The position numbers and the translations under genes were made by a program. A stretch of 15,158 bases of DNA, from assembly GCA_937907605.1 (NCBI GenBank), contig CALCYI010000063.1, forward strand, positions 1 through 15,158, read 5' to 3'. Shown one piece after another: positions 6,166 to 12,697 of the stretch (positions within the stretch are counted from its first letter, which is position 1; the number at the start of each line of letters is the position of its first letter). The notes under the pieces were generated by a model. That model saw only the letters and a list, made by a program, of their open reading frames with translations, was not told the origin of the DNA and made no database searches. This DNA comes from an uncultured Clostridia bacterium. GTDB lineage: Bacteria > Bacillota > Clostridia > Oscillospirales > Acutalibacteraceae.

Positions 6166-7422
6166 ATGAAAAAACTTCTGTCACTATTTATGGCGCTTGT
6201 AATGCTGATGTCCGTGCTCGGCGCAGGCAGCTCAGTATACGCCGCAAATTCGAAAACCGTTGACGCTCAGATTAAGGGCGCGGCAAACTACCTGCTCGAA
6301 AACGTGAGCGACTTCACGGTTGAAAGCTCCGCGGATTTCCTTATGATTATCCGCTCGGGCGTGAACGTAAGCAAGTACAAGAATGGTTACGTAAACAGCG
6401 TTAAAAGCACTCTTCAGGCAAATTCGGGCAAACTGGCTTTCACAAGCACAAGCTGGGAGGAAGTAAACGGGAACTGGGTTTCCACAACAACAACGGTAGA
6501 GGATTTCTGTTTAACAGCCTCGGCAATACTCTGCCTCAAGGCGCTCGGCTACAATCCCGCAAGCTTTTACGGCTATAACCTGAATACTTATTTTGCGGGA
6601 ATGGATTTTACCGCGTCAAATTCAAACCCGTATCAGTACAGATTTGCAATCGAGGTAGCGGACAGCACGCTTGCAAAGAAGATAATTAACTCATATATCA
6701 GCAGTTATTACGTTATGGGCAGCGGTATGAACTACTGGGGCTATAGCTGCGACAACACGTCTAACTTCGTAACCGCAATCGCGCCGTATAAGAACGATTA
6801 TAAAAAATACGTTGACGACGCTAAGAAAGTAATACAGAGCTTTACAAAATCTAACGGCGCATACTGCGACGAGGTATACTCCACGGAGGTTAACGCCGAC
6901 TCCACGGCAACGGCACTTATGGCTTACGCTTCGCTCGGCGAGCTCTCCATGGCGGAAAAATACTACAACTGGCTTGTAAACGGGTTCTCGGGAAGCAAAA
7001 CGGGCGTGTTCACGGCATATGGCTCCGATAACGCATACGCAACCAAGGACGCCCTCTTAGCCCTTGAGTGCTACAAGACCGCACTTGACAAAAATGCGGC
7101 TGAAATCGCGAAGCAGACCGCAGCCTTTAAGAAGCAGAAAACGAGCCTCACAAAGCTCACCGCGGGCAGAAAGAGAATGAGGGTTGTATACAAAAAGCTT
7201 TCAACGGCTTCAGGCTACGAGGTTATGTACTCCACCTCAAAGAAGTTCACTAAAAAAACCACCAAAACCGTAAACGTTGGCTATACTAAAGCGGGCACCT
7301 ACACCTTTAAGGGACTTAAGGCAAAGAAAAAATACTACTTCAAGGTCAGGGCATATAAGGTTATCGGCGGAAAGAAGGTTTACACCTCCTGGAGCGCCGT
7401 TAAATCAAAGAAAACAAAATAA
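6166..7422 (+). CDS. Secreted alpha/alpha-toroid-like protein with C-terminal FN3-like domain, B12-riboswitch controlled
   Basis: A 418-residue exported protein of unproven function. Residues 1-27 are a classical signal peptide (KK, hydrophobic core, VYA cleavage site). Residues about 30-320 carry helical repeats like those of prenyltransferase/squalene-cyclase alpha/alpha folds, for example NADSTATALMAYASLGE and ATKDALLALECYK. About 95 C-terminal residues look like a lysine-rich fibronectin type III domain (SGYEVMYSTSKKF, GTYTFKGLKAKKKYYFKVRAY). I start at the ATG at 6166 with GGGAGG 5-6 bases upstream; an in-frame ATG at 6076 lies inside the leader before the terminator. The B12 riboswitch upstream links it to corrinoids. 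Eukaryotic intrinsic factor and transcobalamin use an alpha/alpha barrel to bind B12, so a secreted corrinoid-binding protein is a reasonable inference, not a demonstration. No transporter gene is adjacent, and the gene has its own terminator. The basic FN3-like tail could hold it to the cell wall. Confidence 0.8.
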   Translation: MKKLLSLFMALVMLMSVLGAGSSVYAANSKTVDAQIKGAANYLLENVSDFTVESSADFLMIIRSGVNVSKYKNGYVNSVKSTLQANSGKLAFTSTSWEEVNGNWVSTTTTVEDFCLTASAILCLKALGYNPASFYGYNLNTYFAGMDFTASNSNPYQYRFAIEVADSTLAKKIINSYISSYYVMGSGMNYWGYSCDNTSNFVTAIAPYKNDYKKYVDDAKKVIQSFTKSNGAYCDEVYSTEVNADSTATALMAYASLGELSMAEKYYNWLVNGFSGSKTGVFTAYGSDNAYATKDALLALECYKTALDKNAAEIAKQTAAFKKQKTSLTKLTAGRKRMRVVYKKLSTASGYEVMYSTSKKFTKKTTKTVNVGYTKAGTYTFKGLKAKKKYYFKVRAYKVIGGKKVYTSWSAVKSKKTK

Positions 7423-7467
7423 CACAAAATCGGGACAGTGACGGGGTACCCGTCATAAAGAAGTTTT

Positions 7468-7513
7468 GCAGGCTGAAAGGGAAATTCTCTTCTTTCGGTC
7501 TGTTTTCTTTTTC
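7468..7513 (+). terminator. Terminator of the riboswitch-controlled gene
   Basis: GCAGGCTGAAAG and CTTTCGGTCTGT form a 12-bp stem with G-T pairs, followed by TTTCTTTTT. A smaller palindrome TGACGGGGTACCCGTCA lies just before it (about 7439-7455). Confidence 0.75.
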
Positions 7514-7563
7514 GGGATTTGGCATTACAAATCCTGTGCTCGCTACAATCTGTGACATATTTC

Positions 7564-7592
7564 TTGACTATATAATTATAAAATGCTAAAAT
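7564..7592 (+). promoter_or_regulatory. Sigma-A type promoter of leader RNA B and the surface-protein gene
   Basis: TTGACT (7564-7569) and TAAAAT (7587-7592) are 17 bases apart. Box sequences and spacing match the promoter of copy A (TTGACT-N17-TAGAAT), and transcription would again begin at the closing stem. Confidence 0.8.
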
Positions 7593-7596
7593 AAGG

Positions 7597-7784
7597 CTGC
7601 GAAACTAATTGAATAATTCTTTCTGTCGGAGGAATAATAGCGTGTGCTTTTTTATTTCGATAAAAATGCATGCTCTTATTTGGCATATAGTTACACGCTT
7701 GTGTTCCGATATTGTTCAATTAGTTTCGCAGCTATGAGTTATGCGTTTTTGGCGCAGCCTCATGGCTGCGCATTTTTTATTTGC
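7597..7784 (+). ncRNA. Structured leader RNA, copy B (candidate terminator-controlled regulatory RNA)
   Basis: This is the homologue of the leader at 2473-2645. P1 is 18 perfect base pairs (7596-7613 with 7715-7732). Inner stems are TCGGA/TCCGA (7626-7630 with 7705-7709) and AGCGTGT/ACACGCT (7639-7645 with 7693-7699), whose sequence differs wholly from copy A while the pairing is kept. An A/T hairpin with a UUCG loop (7649-7666) leads into the core GATAAAAATGCATGCTC (7659-7675). GAGTTATGC (7736-7744), right after P1, can pair with GCATGCTC of the core with one bulge. A run of T and an intrinsic terminator follow, then the ribosome binding site of the surface-protein gene. Promoter, element and terminator keep the same order and near-equal spacing in both copies. 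Confidence 0.68.
7752..7780 (+). terminator. Leader terminator (attenuator) before the surface-protein gene
   Basis: GCGCAGCC-TCAT-GGCTGCGC (7752-7771) is a perfect 8-bp stem followed by ATTTTTTATTT. It lies about 28 bases before the start codon, so the gene is expressed only by readthrough or antitermination. Confidence 0.82.
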
Positions 7785-7807
7785 TAATAATATGAGAGGT
7801 GGATATC

Positions 7808-10800
7808 ATGAAAAACCAAACTTCTGACACAAACAAAAAGAGCAGCATTATCAAGAAGATAATCATTATTGTTTTGGCAATTCTGTTGATGATAGGTATT
7901 GCGTTTATAGTTGCAAATATTGTACATAGAACAAGCAGTACGCCTGTCAGCGCTAAAATCGAAAATGGTTTATCTGCGTATGAGCTTGCAAAACAAACAG
8001 GCTATGACGGTACTCTGGAAGAATGGCTGAATTCCCTTAACGGAAAATCGGCTTATGAAATTGCTGTTGATAACGGTTACAGCGGAACGGAAAAGAAATG
8101 GGCAGACTCTCTTTCCGCAAAGAAAAACAAAGAAGGCGCAACTATCAAAGATGCCAATTTTAATTCTAACGGTGAACTGATTATCGTTCTTTCCGACGGA
8201 ACGGATATAAATGTCGGTAAGGTTGCAGGAACAGACGGAAAGAACGGCGTTAACGGTAAAAATGGTACCGATGGTAAAAATGGTGTCGATGGAAAAGACG
8301 GTGTTAACGGCAAGAACGGTACTAACGGTAAAGACGGTAAGAATGGTACAAACGGACGTAACGGAACAGACGGCGTAAACGGAACCAACGGTTCAGACGG
8401 CGTTGGTGTAACTTCTGCGAGCGTTAACAGCGACGGTGAATTAGTTATTGTCCTTTCTGACGGTACTTCTTACAACCTTGATAAAGTAGTCGGAACAAAC
8501 GGTATTGACGGCGTAAGCGTTACTAATTCCACGATTAACTCTAACGGCGAGTTAGTATTAACATATTCAAACGGTCAGAGCGCAAATTTAGGTGTCGTAG
8601 TCGGACGTAACGGAACTGACGGTACAAACGGCAGAGACGGCGTTAACGGACAGGATGGTCAAAGCGGAACTGACGGTATTAGCATTTCCTCTTCTGTTAT
8701 CAATTCCAACGGTGAGCTTGTGCTTACTTATTCTGACGGTAATTCTGCCAATCTCGGTGTTGTTGTAGGACAAAACGGCGCTGACGGTGAGGATGGTACT
8801 AATGGACAAAATGGCGCTGACGGAATCGGCGTTACAAATGCAGAAATCAATACTGACGGGGAATTGGTATTAACATATTCAAACGGTCAGCGGTCAAATC
8901 TCGGCGTTGTGATAGGCAGAGACGGCACTAACGGTCGTGACGGTGTAGACGGTCAGGACGGAATAAACGGCGCTGACGGTATCAGCGTAACTAAATCGGA
9001 AATAAATGCGAATGGTGAATTGGTTCTTACATATTCTAACAACCTTGTTGACAACCTCGGTGTTGTAGTAGGCAGAGACGGTACTAACGGTACAGACGGC
9101 GTTGACGGACAGAACGGTACTGACGGCGTAGGCATTCAGACAATTAACATATCTACTGATGGCAAACTTCAAATTACTCTTACTAACGGTACAGATTTAG
9201 ACCTCGGAAACATCAAGGGCGCTGACGGTCAGAACGGAACCAACGGCAGAGACGGCGTTGACGGACAAGACGGTCAGGACGGACGTGACGGACAAGACGG
9301 CAGAGGCGTTAGCGGCACCTCAATAAACAGTAGCGGCGAATTAGTAATTGAATATTCTGACGGTACAACAACTAACCTCGGTGTCATAAAAGGTGCTGAC
9401 GGACAAGATGGCGCAAACGGACAAGATGGTCAAGACGGTCAGAATGGTGCCGACGGTGTTGGCGTGAGCAATACAGAAATCAACGCTGAAGGCAATTTGA
9501 TAATTACTTATTCCGACGGAACATCATCCAATCTTGGAAAAGTTGTAGGACGTGACGGAATTGACGGTCAAGACGGTCGTGACGGTGTGGATGGTCAGAA
9601 TGGTACAAACGGAACTAACGGTCGTGATGGCGTTGATGGACAAGATGGTATCGGTATTACTGATGTACAGATTAATCAAAATGGTGAACTTGTGCTGACA
9701 TTCTCCGACAACCAGACTATCAACCTTGGAAGCATTAAAGGCGAGAAAGGCGACAAGGGTGACAAAGGTGATAAAGGTGATAAAGGTGATAAAGGTAATG
9801 ATGGTGTCAACGGCACTAATGGAAATAACGGTCGTGACGGAACAGACGGACAAGACGGACAGGACGGTGTTGATGGCGTAGGTATAGCGAATGTTACGAT
9901 TGACAGTACAGGAGCATTAACGGTTGAACTGACTAACGGCACAACGCTTAATCTCGGTAATATTAAAGGCGAAAACGGCATCGGAATTACGGCGACAGCG
10001 ATTAACGCTGATGGCGAGCTTGTATTCACTTACAGCGACGGCACTACTCAAAACCTCGGACTGATTGTCGGCAGAGACGGTACTAACGGCACAAATGGTA
10101 CTGACGGACAGGATGGCGTTGGTATAAGAACTGTTACGCTTGCAACCAATGGCGAATTAATTATTACTCTTACAGATAACACCGTTATCAACCTTGGCAA
10201 TATCAAAGGCGAAAAAGGTGATAAAGGTGACAAGGGTGATAAAGGCGACGACGGTGCCGACGGCAGAGGAATTGCTAATATGCAATTAGTCAATGGCGAG
10301 CTTATTGTTACATACACTGACGGTACTACTCAGAATCTCGGTACAATTTCCGACGGAACAAGTCAGGATGAATATAAACTTGTATTTACGTTTACGGGCG
10401 ATAATACGGCAAGCGTAAAAATAAACGATAATTATAAGAATAATATTGAAAGCATTGTAATTCCTTCAACTTATCAGGGCAGAACGGTTACAAGCATTGA
10501 AGATAACGCTTTTAAAGATTGTGCTTATCTAAAATCGGTTACTATACCCGATACAATAACTACGATAGGCACTTATGCATTTAGCGGATGTTCTAAATTA
10601 AATGGGATTGTGTTACCGAATTCAGTAACAACACTTGGAACTTTTGCGTTCAGCGGTTGTTCAAGCCTTAATAGCATTATTCTTTCAAACAAAATACAAA
10701 GACTTGAAGATAGAACTTTTTCAGGTTGTACATCTATTCATTTAATAACAATACCTGCTTCTGTAAATTACATTGACCACTGGGCGTTCAACGGATGTTG

Positions 10801-11002
10801 CGATACCCTTACAAGTATTGTTTTTGAAAAAACAACAGGTTGGTCAAGATGCAAATATCAAAACAGCAGTACATGGCTATCTATTAACTCGGATTCGTTG
10901 TCTAATCCTCAAACAGCGGCAAGCCTATTTTTTGAAGAGGCGAGCATATCACAGTATGTAACTTCAACACGGTATGCATATAATTGGAAAAATAACGGAT
11001 AA
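7808..11002 (+). CDS. Membrane-anchored collagen-like / BspA-type leucine-rich repeat surface protein
   Basis: A 1064-residue surface protein. Residues 1-16 are short and basic. Residues about 17-39 form one hydrophobic segment, a signal-anchor. Two copies of a SAYE(L/I)A...GY.GT....W..SL unit follow (about 56-78 and 81-103). Residues about 110-850 alternate collagen-like Gly-X-Y tracts, rich in GTN, GRD, GQD and GDK, with fourteen copies of a short beta-type cassette near GELVLTYSDG...NLGVVVG. From about 880 to 1010 come BspA-type leucine-rich repeats (LRR_5), with units such as SIEDNAFKDC and TIGTYAFSGC. No LPXTG motif is present, so the N-terminal segment is the only visible anchor. I start at the ATG at 7808 after GAGAGGTGG; a GTG at 7799 overlaps that ribosome site. 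Such parts usually mean adhesion or host contact; the exact ligand is unknown. Expression passes through leader RNA B and its terminator. Confidence 0.88.
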   Translation: MKNQTSDTNKKSSIIKKIIIIVLAILLMIGIAFIVANIVHRTSSTPVSAKIENGLSAYELAKQTGYDGTLEEWLNSLNGKSAYEIAVDNGYSGTEKKWADSLSAKKNKEGATIKDANFNSNGELIIVLSDGTDINVGKVAGTDGKNGVNGKNGTDGKNGVDGKDGVNGKNGTNGKDGKNGTNGRNGTDGVNGTNGSDGVGVTSASVNSDGELVIVLSDGTSYNLDKVVGTNGIDGVSVTNSTINSNGELVLTYSNGQSANLGVVVGRNGTDGTNGRDGVNGQDGQSGTDGISISSSVINSNGELVLTYSDGNSANLGVVVGQNGADGEDGTNGQNGADGIGVTNAEINTDGELVLTYSNGQRSNLGVVIGRDGTNGRDGVDGQDGINGADGISVTKSEINANGELVLTYSNNLVDNLGVVVGRDGTNGTDGVDGQNGTDGVGIQTINISTDGKLQITLTNGTDLDLGNIKGADGQNGTNGRDGVDGQDGQDGRDGQDGRGVSGTSINSSGELVIEYSDGTTTNLGVIKGADGQDGANGQDGQDGQNGADGVGVSNTEINAEGNLIITYSDGTSSNLGKVVGRDGIDGQDGRDGVDGQNGTNGTNGRDGVDGQDGIGITDVQINQNGELVLTFSDNQTINLGSIKGEKGDKGDKGDKGDKGDKGNDGVNGTNGNNGRDGTDGQDGQDGVDGVGIANVTIDSTGALTVELTNGTTLNLGNIKGENGIGITATAINADGELVFTYSDGTTQNLGLIVGRDGTNGTNGTDGQDGVGIRTVTLATNGELIITLTDNTVINLGNIKGEKGDKGDKGDKGDDGADGRGIANMQLVNGELIVTYTDGTTQNLGTISDGTSQDEYKLVFTFTGDNTASVKINDNYKNNIESIVIPSTYQGRTVTSIEDNAFKDCAYLKSVTIPDTITTIGTYAFSGCSKLNGIVLPNSVTTLGTFAFSGCSSLNSIILSNKIQRLEDRTFSGCTSIHLITIPASVNYIDHWAFNGCCDTLTSIVFEKTTGWSRCKYQNSSTWLSINSDSLSNPQTAASLFFEEASISQYVTSTRYAYNWKNNG
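9740..9796 (+). repeat. 9-bp tandem repeats encoding Gly-Asp-Lys
   Basis: About six consecutive 9-bp units close to GGTGATAAA encode a GEKGDKGDKGDKGDKGDKG tract within the collagen-like region. Several units are identical. Gain or loss of a unit keeps the frame and changes only the length of the tract. Confidence 0.85.
10208..10252 (+). repeat. Second 9-bp GDK tandem repeat run
   Basis: Four to five 9-bp units similar to those at 9740-9796 encode GEKGDKGDKGDKGDDG before the last beta cassette. Identity with the first run could allow recombination that deletes the roughly 460 bases between, in frame. Confidence 0.8.
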
Positions 11003-11036
11003 AAAATCAGCCATTCAGTAAAAACTAAAGGGCTGA
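11001..11036 (-). terminator. Terminator of the small minus-strand gene
   Basis: On the minus strand TCAGCC (11031-11036) and GGCTGA (11007-11012) form a 6-bp stem followed directly by TTTTTTA, 22 bases after the end of the 65-residue gene. The same hairpin lies right behind the surface-protein stop, but has no T-tract on the plus strand. Confidence 0.5.
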
Positions 11037-11058
11037 AAAGTTAAATGATATAGTAACA

Positions 11059-11256
11059 CTAAAAATCTCTTTCTATGGCATAGACGGATTTACCGATGTG
11101 AATTTCAGCACCGCCGTTACCGAGGTCAACAACATCAATCGGGTAATCGGCAAGCTCATTAACAGACAATAGAAAGGCTTTGAGAACATCAACACCACAT
11201 TCAAAAGGCTTGTTTCTCTCGGCAATTTCTTCCGCTGATAAAATTCTTTTAAACAT
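11059..11256 (-). CDS. Small hypothetical protein, 65 residues
   Basis: I do not recognise this protein. It is 65 residues, without a signal peptide or membrane segment, and should be cytoplasmic. The N-terminal half is charged and helical (KRILSAEEIAERNKPFECG). The C-terminal half looks like a small beta sheet (YPIDVVDLGNGGAEIHIGKSVYAIERDF). It is probably real, because AAGGAGTAAGAG sits right before the ATG with good spacing and a minus-strand terminator follows. The same 12 bases, AAGGAGTAAGAG, precede the start codon of the type IIG gene at 2457. It converges on the surface-protein gene with 56 bases between. Two gene remnants lie on its upstream side, so it may be part of an eroded mobile segment. 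No clear promoter was found. Confidence 0.6.
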   Translation of the reverse strand: MFKRILSAEEIAERNKPFECGVDVLKAFLLSVNELADYPIDVVDLGNGGAEIHIGKSVYAIERDF

Positions 11257-11278
11257 ACTCTTACTCCTTTCTTATGTA

Positions 11279-11440
11279 TTGAAAAGAGATAATAACATTT
11301 CGGTTAAATGGAAAAAAGATTTTTCTCCCGTAATAATTGATGTTACACCTGAGATATTTAAAAATAATGTTTTCAATAATACTTTATATGAAGAGTATAA
11401 TGAAAGCATAGCATCTATTCTCATTAACGAATTATTATAG
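11279..11440 (+). pseudogene. C-terminal remnant of an unknown plus-strand gene
   Basis: The frame reads LKRDNNISVKWKKDFSPVII... through ...YEEYNESIASILINELL and ends at TAG (11438-11440). Amino-acid composition and codon use look coding and AT-rich. There is no ribosome site or convincing start: the only in-frame upstream start lies inside the opposite-strand small gene. It is best read as the last 50 or so residues of a gene whose 5' part was lost. The family is not recognised. Confidence 0.45.
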
Positions 11441-11441
11441 T

Positions 11442-11473
11442 AAAAAGCAGCCTTCGGTTAATCCCGAAGGCTG
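11442..11473 (-). terminator. Terminator between the two gene remnants
   Basis: CAGCCTTCGG (11448-11457) and CCGAAGGCTG (11464-11473) form a perfect 10-bp stem. The minus strand has CTTTTTA after it, so it fits the end of the minus-strand remnant at 11502. On the plus strand it follows the other remnant with a weaker TTGTT. Confidence 0.7.
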
Positions 11474-11501
11474 TTGTTCATTATATTCAATTACAAACTT
11501 A

Positions 11502-11690
11502 CTATTTTTTCGATTCCTGATACAGACTTTTTTGTTTTTCAAATGATTCATTTGTAATTTCAAGATTGAACCGAAATGCGATATTGTAGTTGTAACACCG
11601 TTCTGATACTTCTTTATTGGGGACGCCCGACCTCTGCCCCGTTATTTTTCCTTGATATAAAGCCTTCCGTGTTGTATAATGAGTATTAGC
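11502..11690 (-). pseudogene. 5'-truncated remnant of an unknown minus-strand gene
   Basis: A minus-strand frame without a start codon encodes about 60 residues, including RKALYQGKITGQRSGVPNKE, then VSERCYNYNIAFRFNLEI and NESFEKQKSLYQESKK, ending at TAG (11502-11504). A terminator in the right orientation follows. The peptide looks strongly protein-like, but I cannot name its family. Its upstream end runs into the yhaM promoter (11652-11680), so the break point is probably in that interval and the left boundary of the remnant is only approximate. Confidence 0.5.
11652..11680 (+). promoter_or_regulatory. Promoter of yhaM-prmA
   Basis: TTGATA (11652-11657) and a perfect TATAAT (11675-11680) are 17 bases apart. 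The start would fall at about 11687, giving a leader of some 28 bases before the yhaM ATG at 11715. Confidence 0.78.
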
Positions 11691-11714
11691 AAATATGAAA
11701 GGACGAAAACTGTA

Positions 11715-12695
11715 ATGAATTTTACCGAGCTCCCCAACGGAATGGTTGACGGATTTGTAATACTCAAAAAATGCGAGGAGAAAAAGACGAGGAACGGCTC
11801 CTCATACCTTGACCTTGTCATCGCTGACAATGACGGCGAGATGAGCGCTAAGCTCTGGGACATCGGCGACACGGGCGTTTTTGAACAGGATATGATAGTA
11901 AAGGTGCGCGGAAACGTTGAGATGTACAACGGACGCGAGCAGTTCAGAATTGCAAACATCCGTCCCGTAAAGGACAGCGATAATTATAATCTTTCAGACC
12001 TCGTTCCCTCCTCCGAAATCGGCGGTGCTCAGCTTTACGATATGATATTTAATAGGGTTCAGCGTTTTCAGACGGCTGAGCTTAAGGCAATCGTTACTAA
12101 GATACTCTCGGACAACAGGGATAAACTCATAACCTACCCTGCTGCGCTCAGGCTTCATCACGCAATAGTCGGCGGACTTATGTACCACACAATGAGTATG
12201 CTGCGCATGGCTGAGGAAACCTGCAAGGTATATCAGAACATTAACCGCGAGCTGCTCTTCTCGGGAATTATACTGCACGACGTTGCAAAAACCTGGGAGC
12301 TTGAAACGGGTAAAACGGGGCTTGCAAAGGGCTACACCGCCGAGGGCGAGCTTATAGGTCATCTTGTAAAGGGCGCAATTTATGTCAGCGACGCGGCAAG
12401 GGAGCTCGGTATTGACGGCGATAACGAATACGTTACCCTGCTCCAGCATATGATAATTTCCCACCACGGCGTACCCGAGTTCGGCGCGGCGGTAAGACCG
12501 ATGTTCCTTGAGGCAATTATACTTTCCGAGCTTGACAACCTCGACGCTACCATATACGAGGTTAATAACGCAACGGATAAGGTTGAGCCTCATAAGTTCA
12601 CGGAAAGACAGTGGGCGCTCGACAACAGAAAGCTCTATAACCACGGGCTTGCGCCGACTAAGCACAGCGTTAATTTTATCAGCGAAGAGGAATAA
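11715..12695 (+). CDS. yhaM: 3'-5' exoribonuclease YhaM family (OB-fold plus HD domain)
   Basis: A 326-residue cytoplasmic protein. YhaM trims RNA, and to some extent single-stranded DNA, from the 3' end using metal ions held by an HD domain. Residues about 10-85 form an OB-fold-like nucleic-acid-binding domain (YLDLVIADNDGEMSAKLWDI...VRGNVEMYNGREQFRIA). The HD domain spans about 145-285, with H149, H158 (GGLMYHT), H188-D189 (ILHDVAKTWE), H250-H251 (ISHHG) and D274. Length matches the family (about 315). I start at 11715, since an earlier in-frame ATG at 11679 overlaps the -10 box of the promoter; AAAGGA upstream of 11715 is a moderately spaced ribosome site. prmA follows after two bases, so the two are co-transcribed and probably coupled. 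Confidence 0.9.
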   Translation: MNFTELPNGMVDGFVILKKCEEKKTRNGSSYLDLVIADNDGEMSAKLWDIGDTGVFEQDMIVKVRGNVEMYNGREQFRIANIRPVKDSDNYNLSDLVPSSEIGGAQLYDMIFNRVQRFQTAELKAIVTKILSDNRDKLITYPAALRLHHAIVGGLMYHTMSMLRMAEETCKVYQNINRELLFSGIILHDVAKTWELETGKTGLAKGYTAEGELIGHLVKGAIYVSDAARELGIDGDNEYVTLLQHMIISHHGVPEFGAAVRPMFLEAIILSELDNLDATIYEVNNATDKVEPHKFTERQWALDNRKLYNHGLAPTKHSVNFISEEE

Positions 12696-12697
12696 TT

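Noticed and set aside
7596..7732. The 18-bp inverted repeat (and its 17-bp partner at 2528-2644) as an invertible DNA switch or a MITE
   Set aside because: The promoters lie outside the repeats, so inversion would not switch them. Similarity between the two copies continues past the repeats into the GAGTTATG strand and the terminator, and no target-site duplication is visible. A folded RNA explains this better.
7799..7807. GTG start for the surface protein
   Set aside because: The GTG is part of the GAGAGGTGG ribosome site that serves the ATG at 7808.
8220..10260. CRISPR-like spacing of repeated units
   Set aside because: The repeats are imperfect, in frame and protein-coding; they encode collagen-like tracts and beta cassettes, not direct repeats with unique spacers.
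8077..10317. Several minus-strand open frames (8077-8388, 8588-8809, 8894-9172, 9524-9853, 9676-10029, 10048-10317)
   Set aside because: They are antisense to the Gly-X-Y repeats, have low-complexity proline, serine or valine-rich products, and lack ribosome sites.
11679..11714. Upstream ATG for yhaM
   Set aside because: It overlaps the -10 box of the promoter, so it would not be on the transcript.
11994..12665. Minus-strand open frame of 223 codons
   Set aside because: It is antisense to yhaM; the plus-strand product has the full HD-domain motif set.
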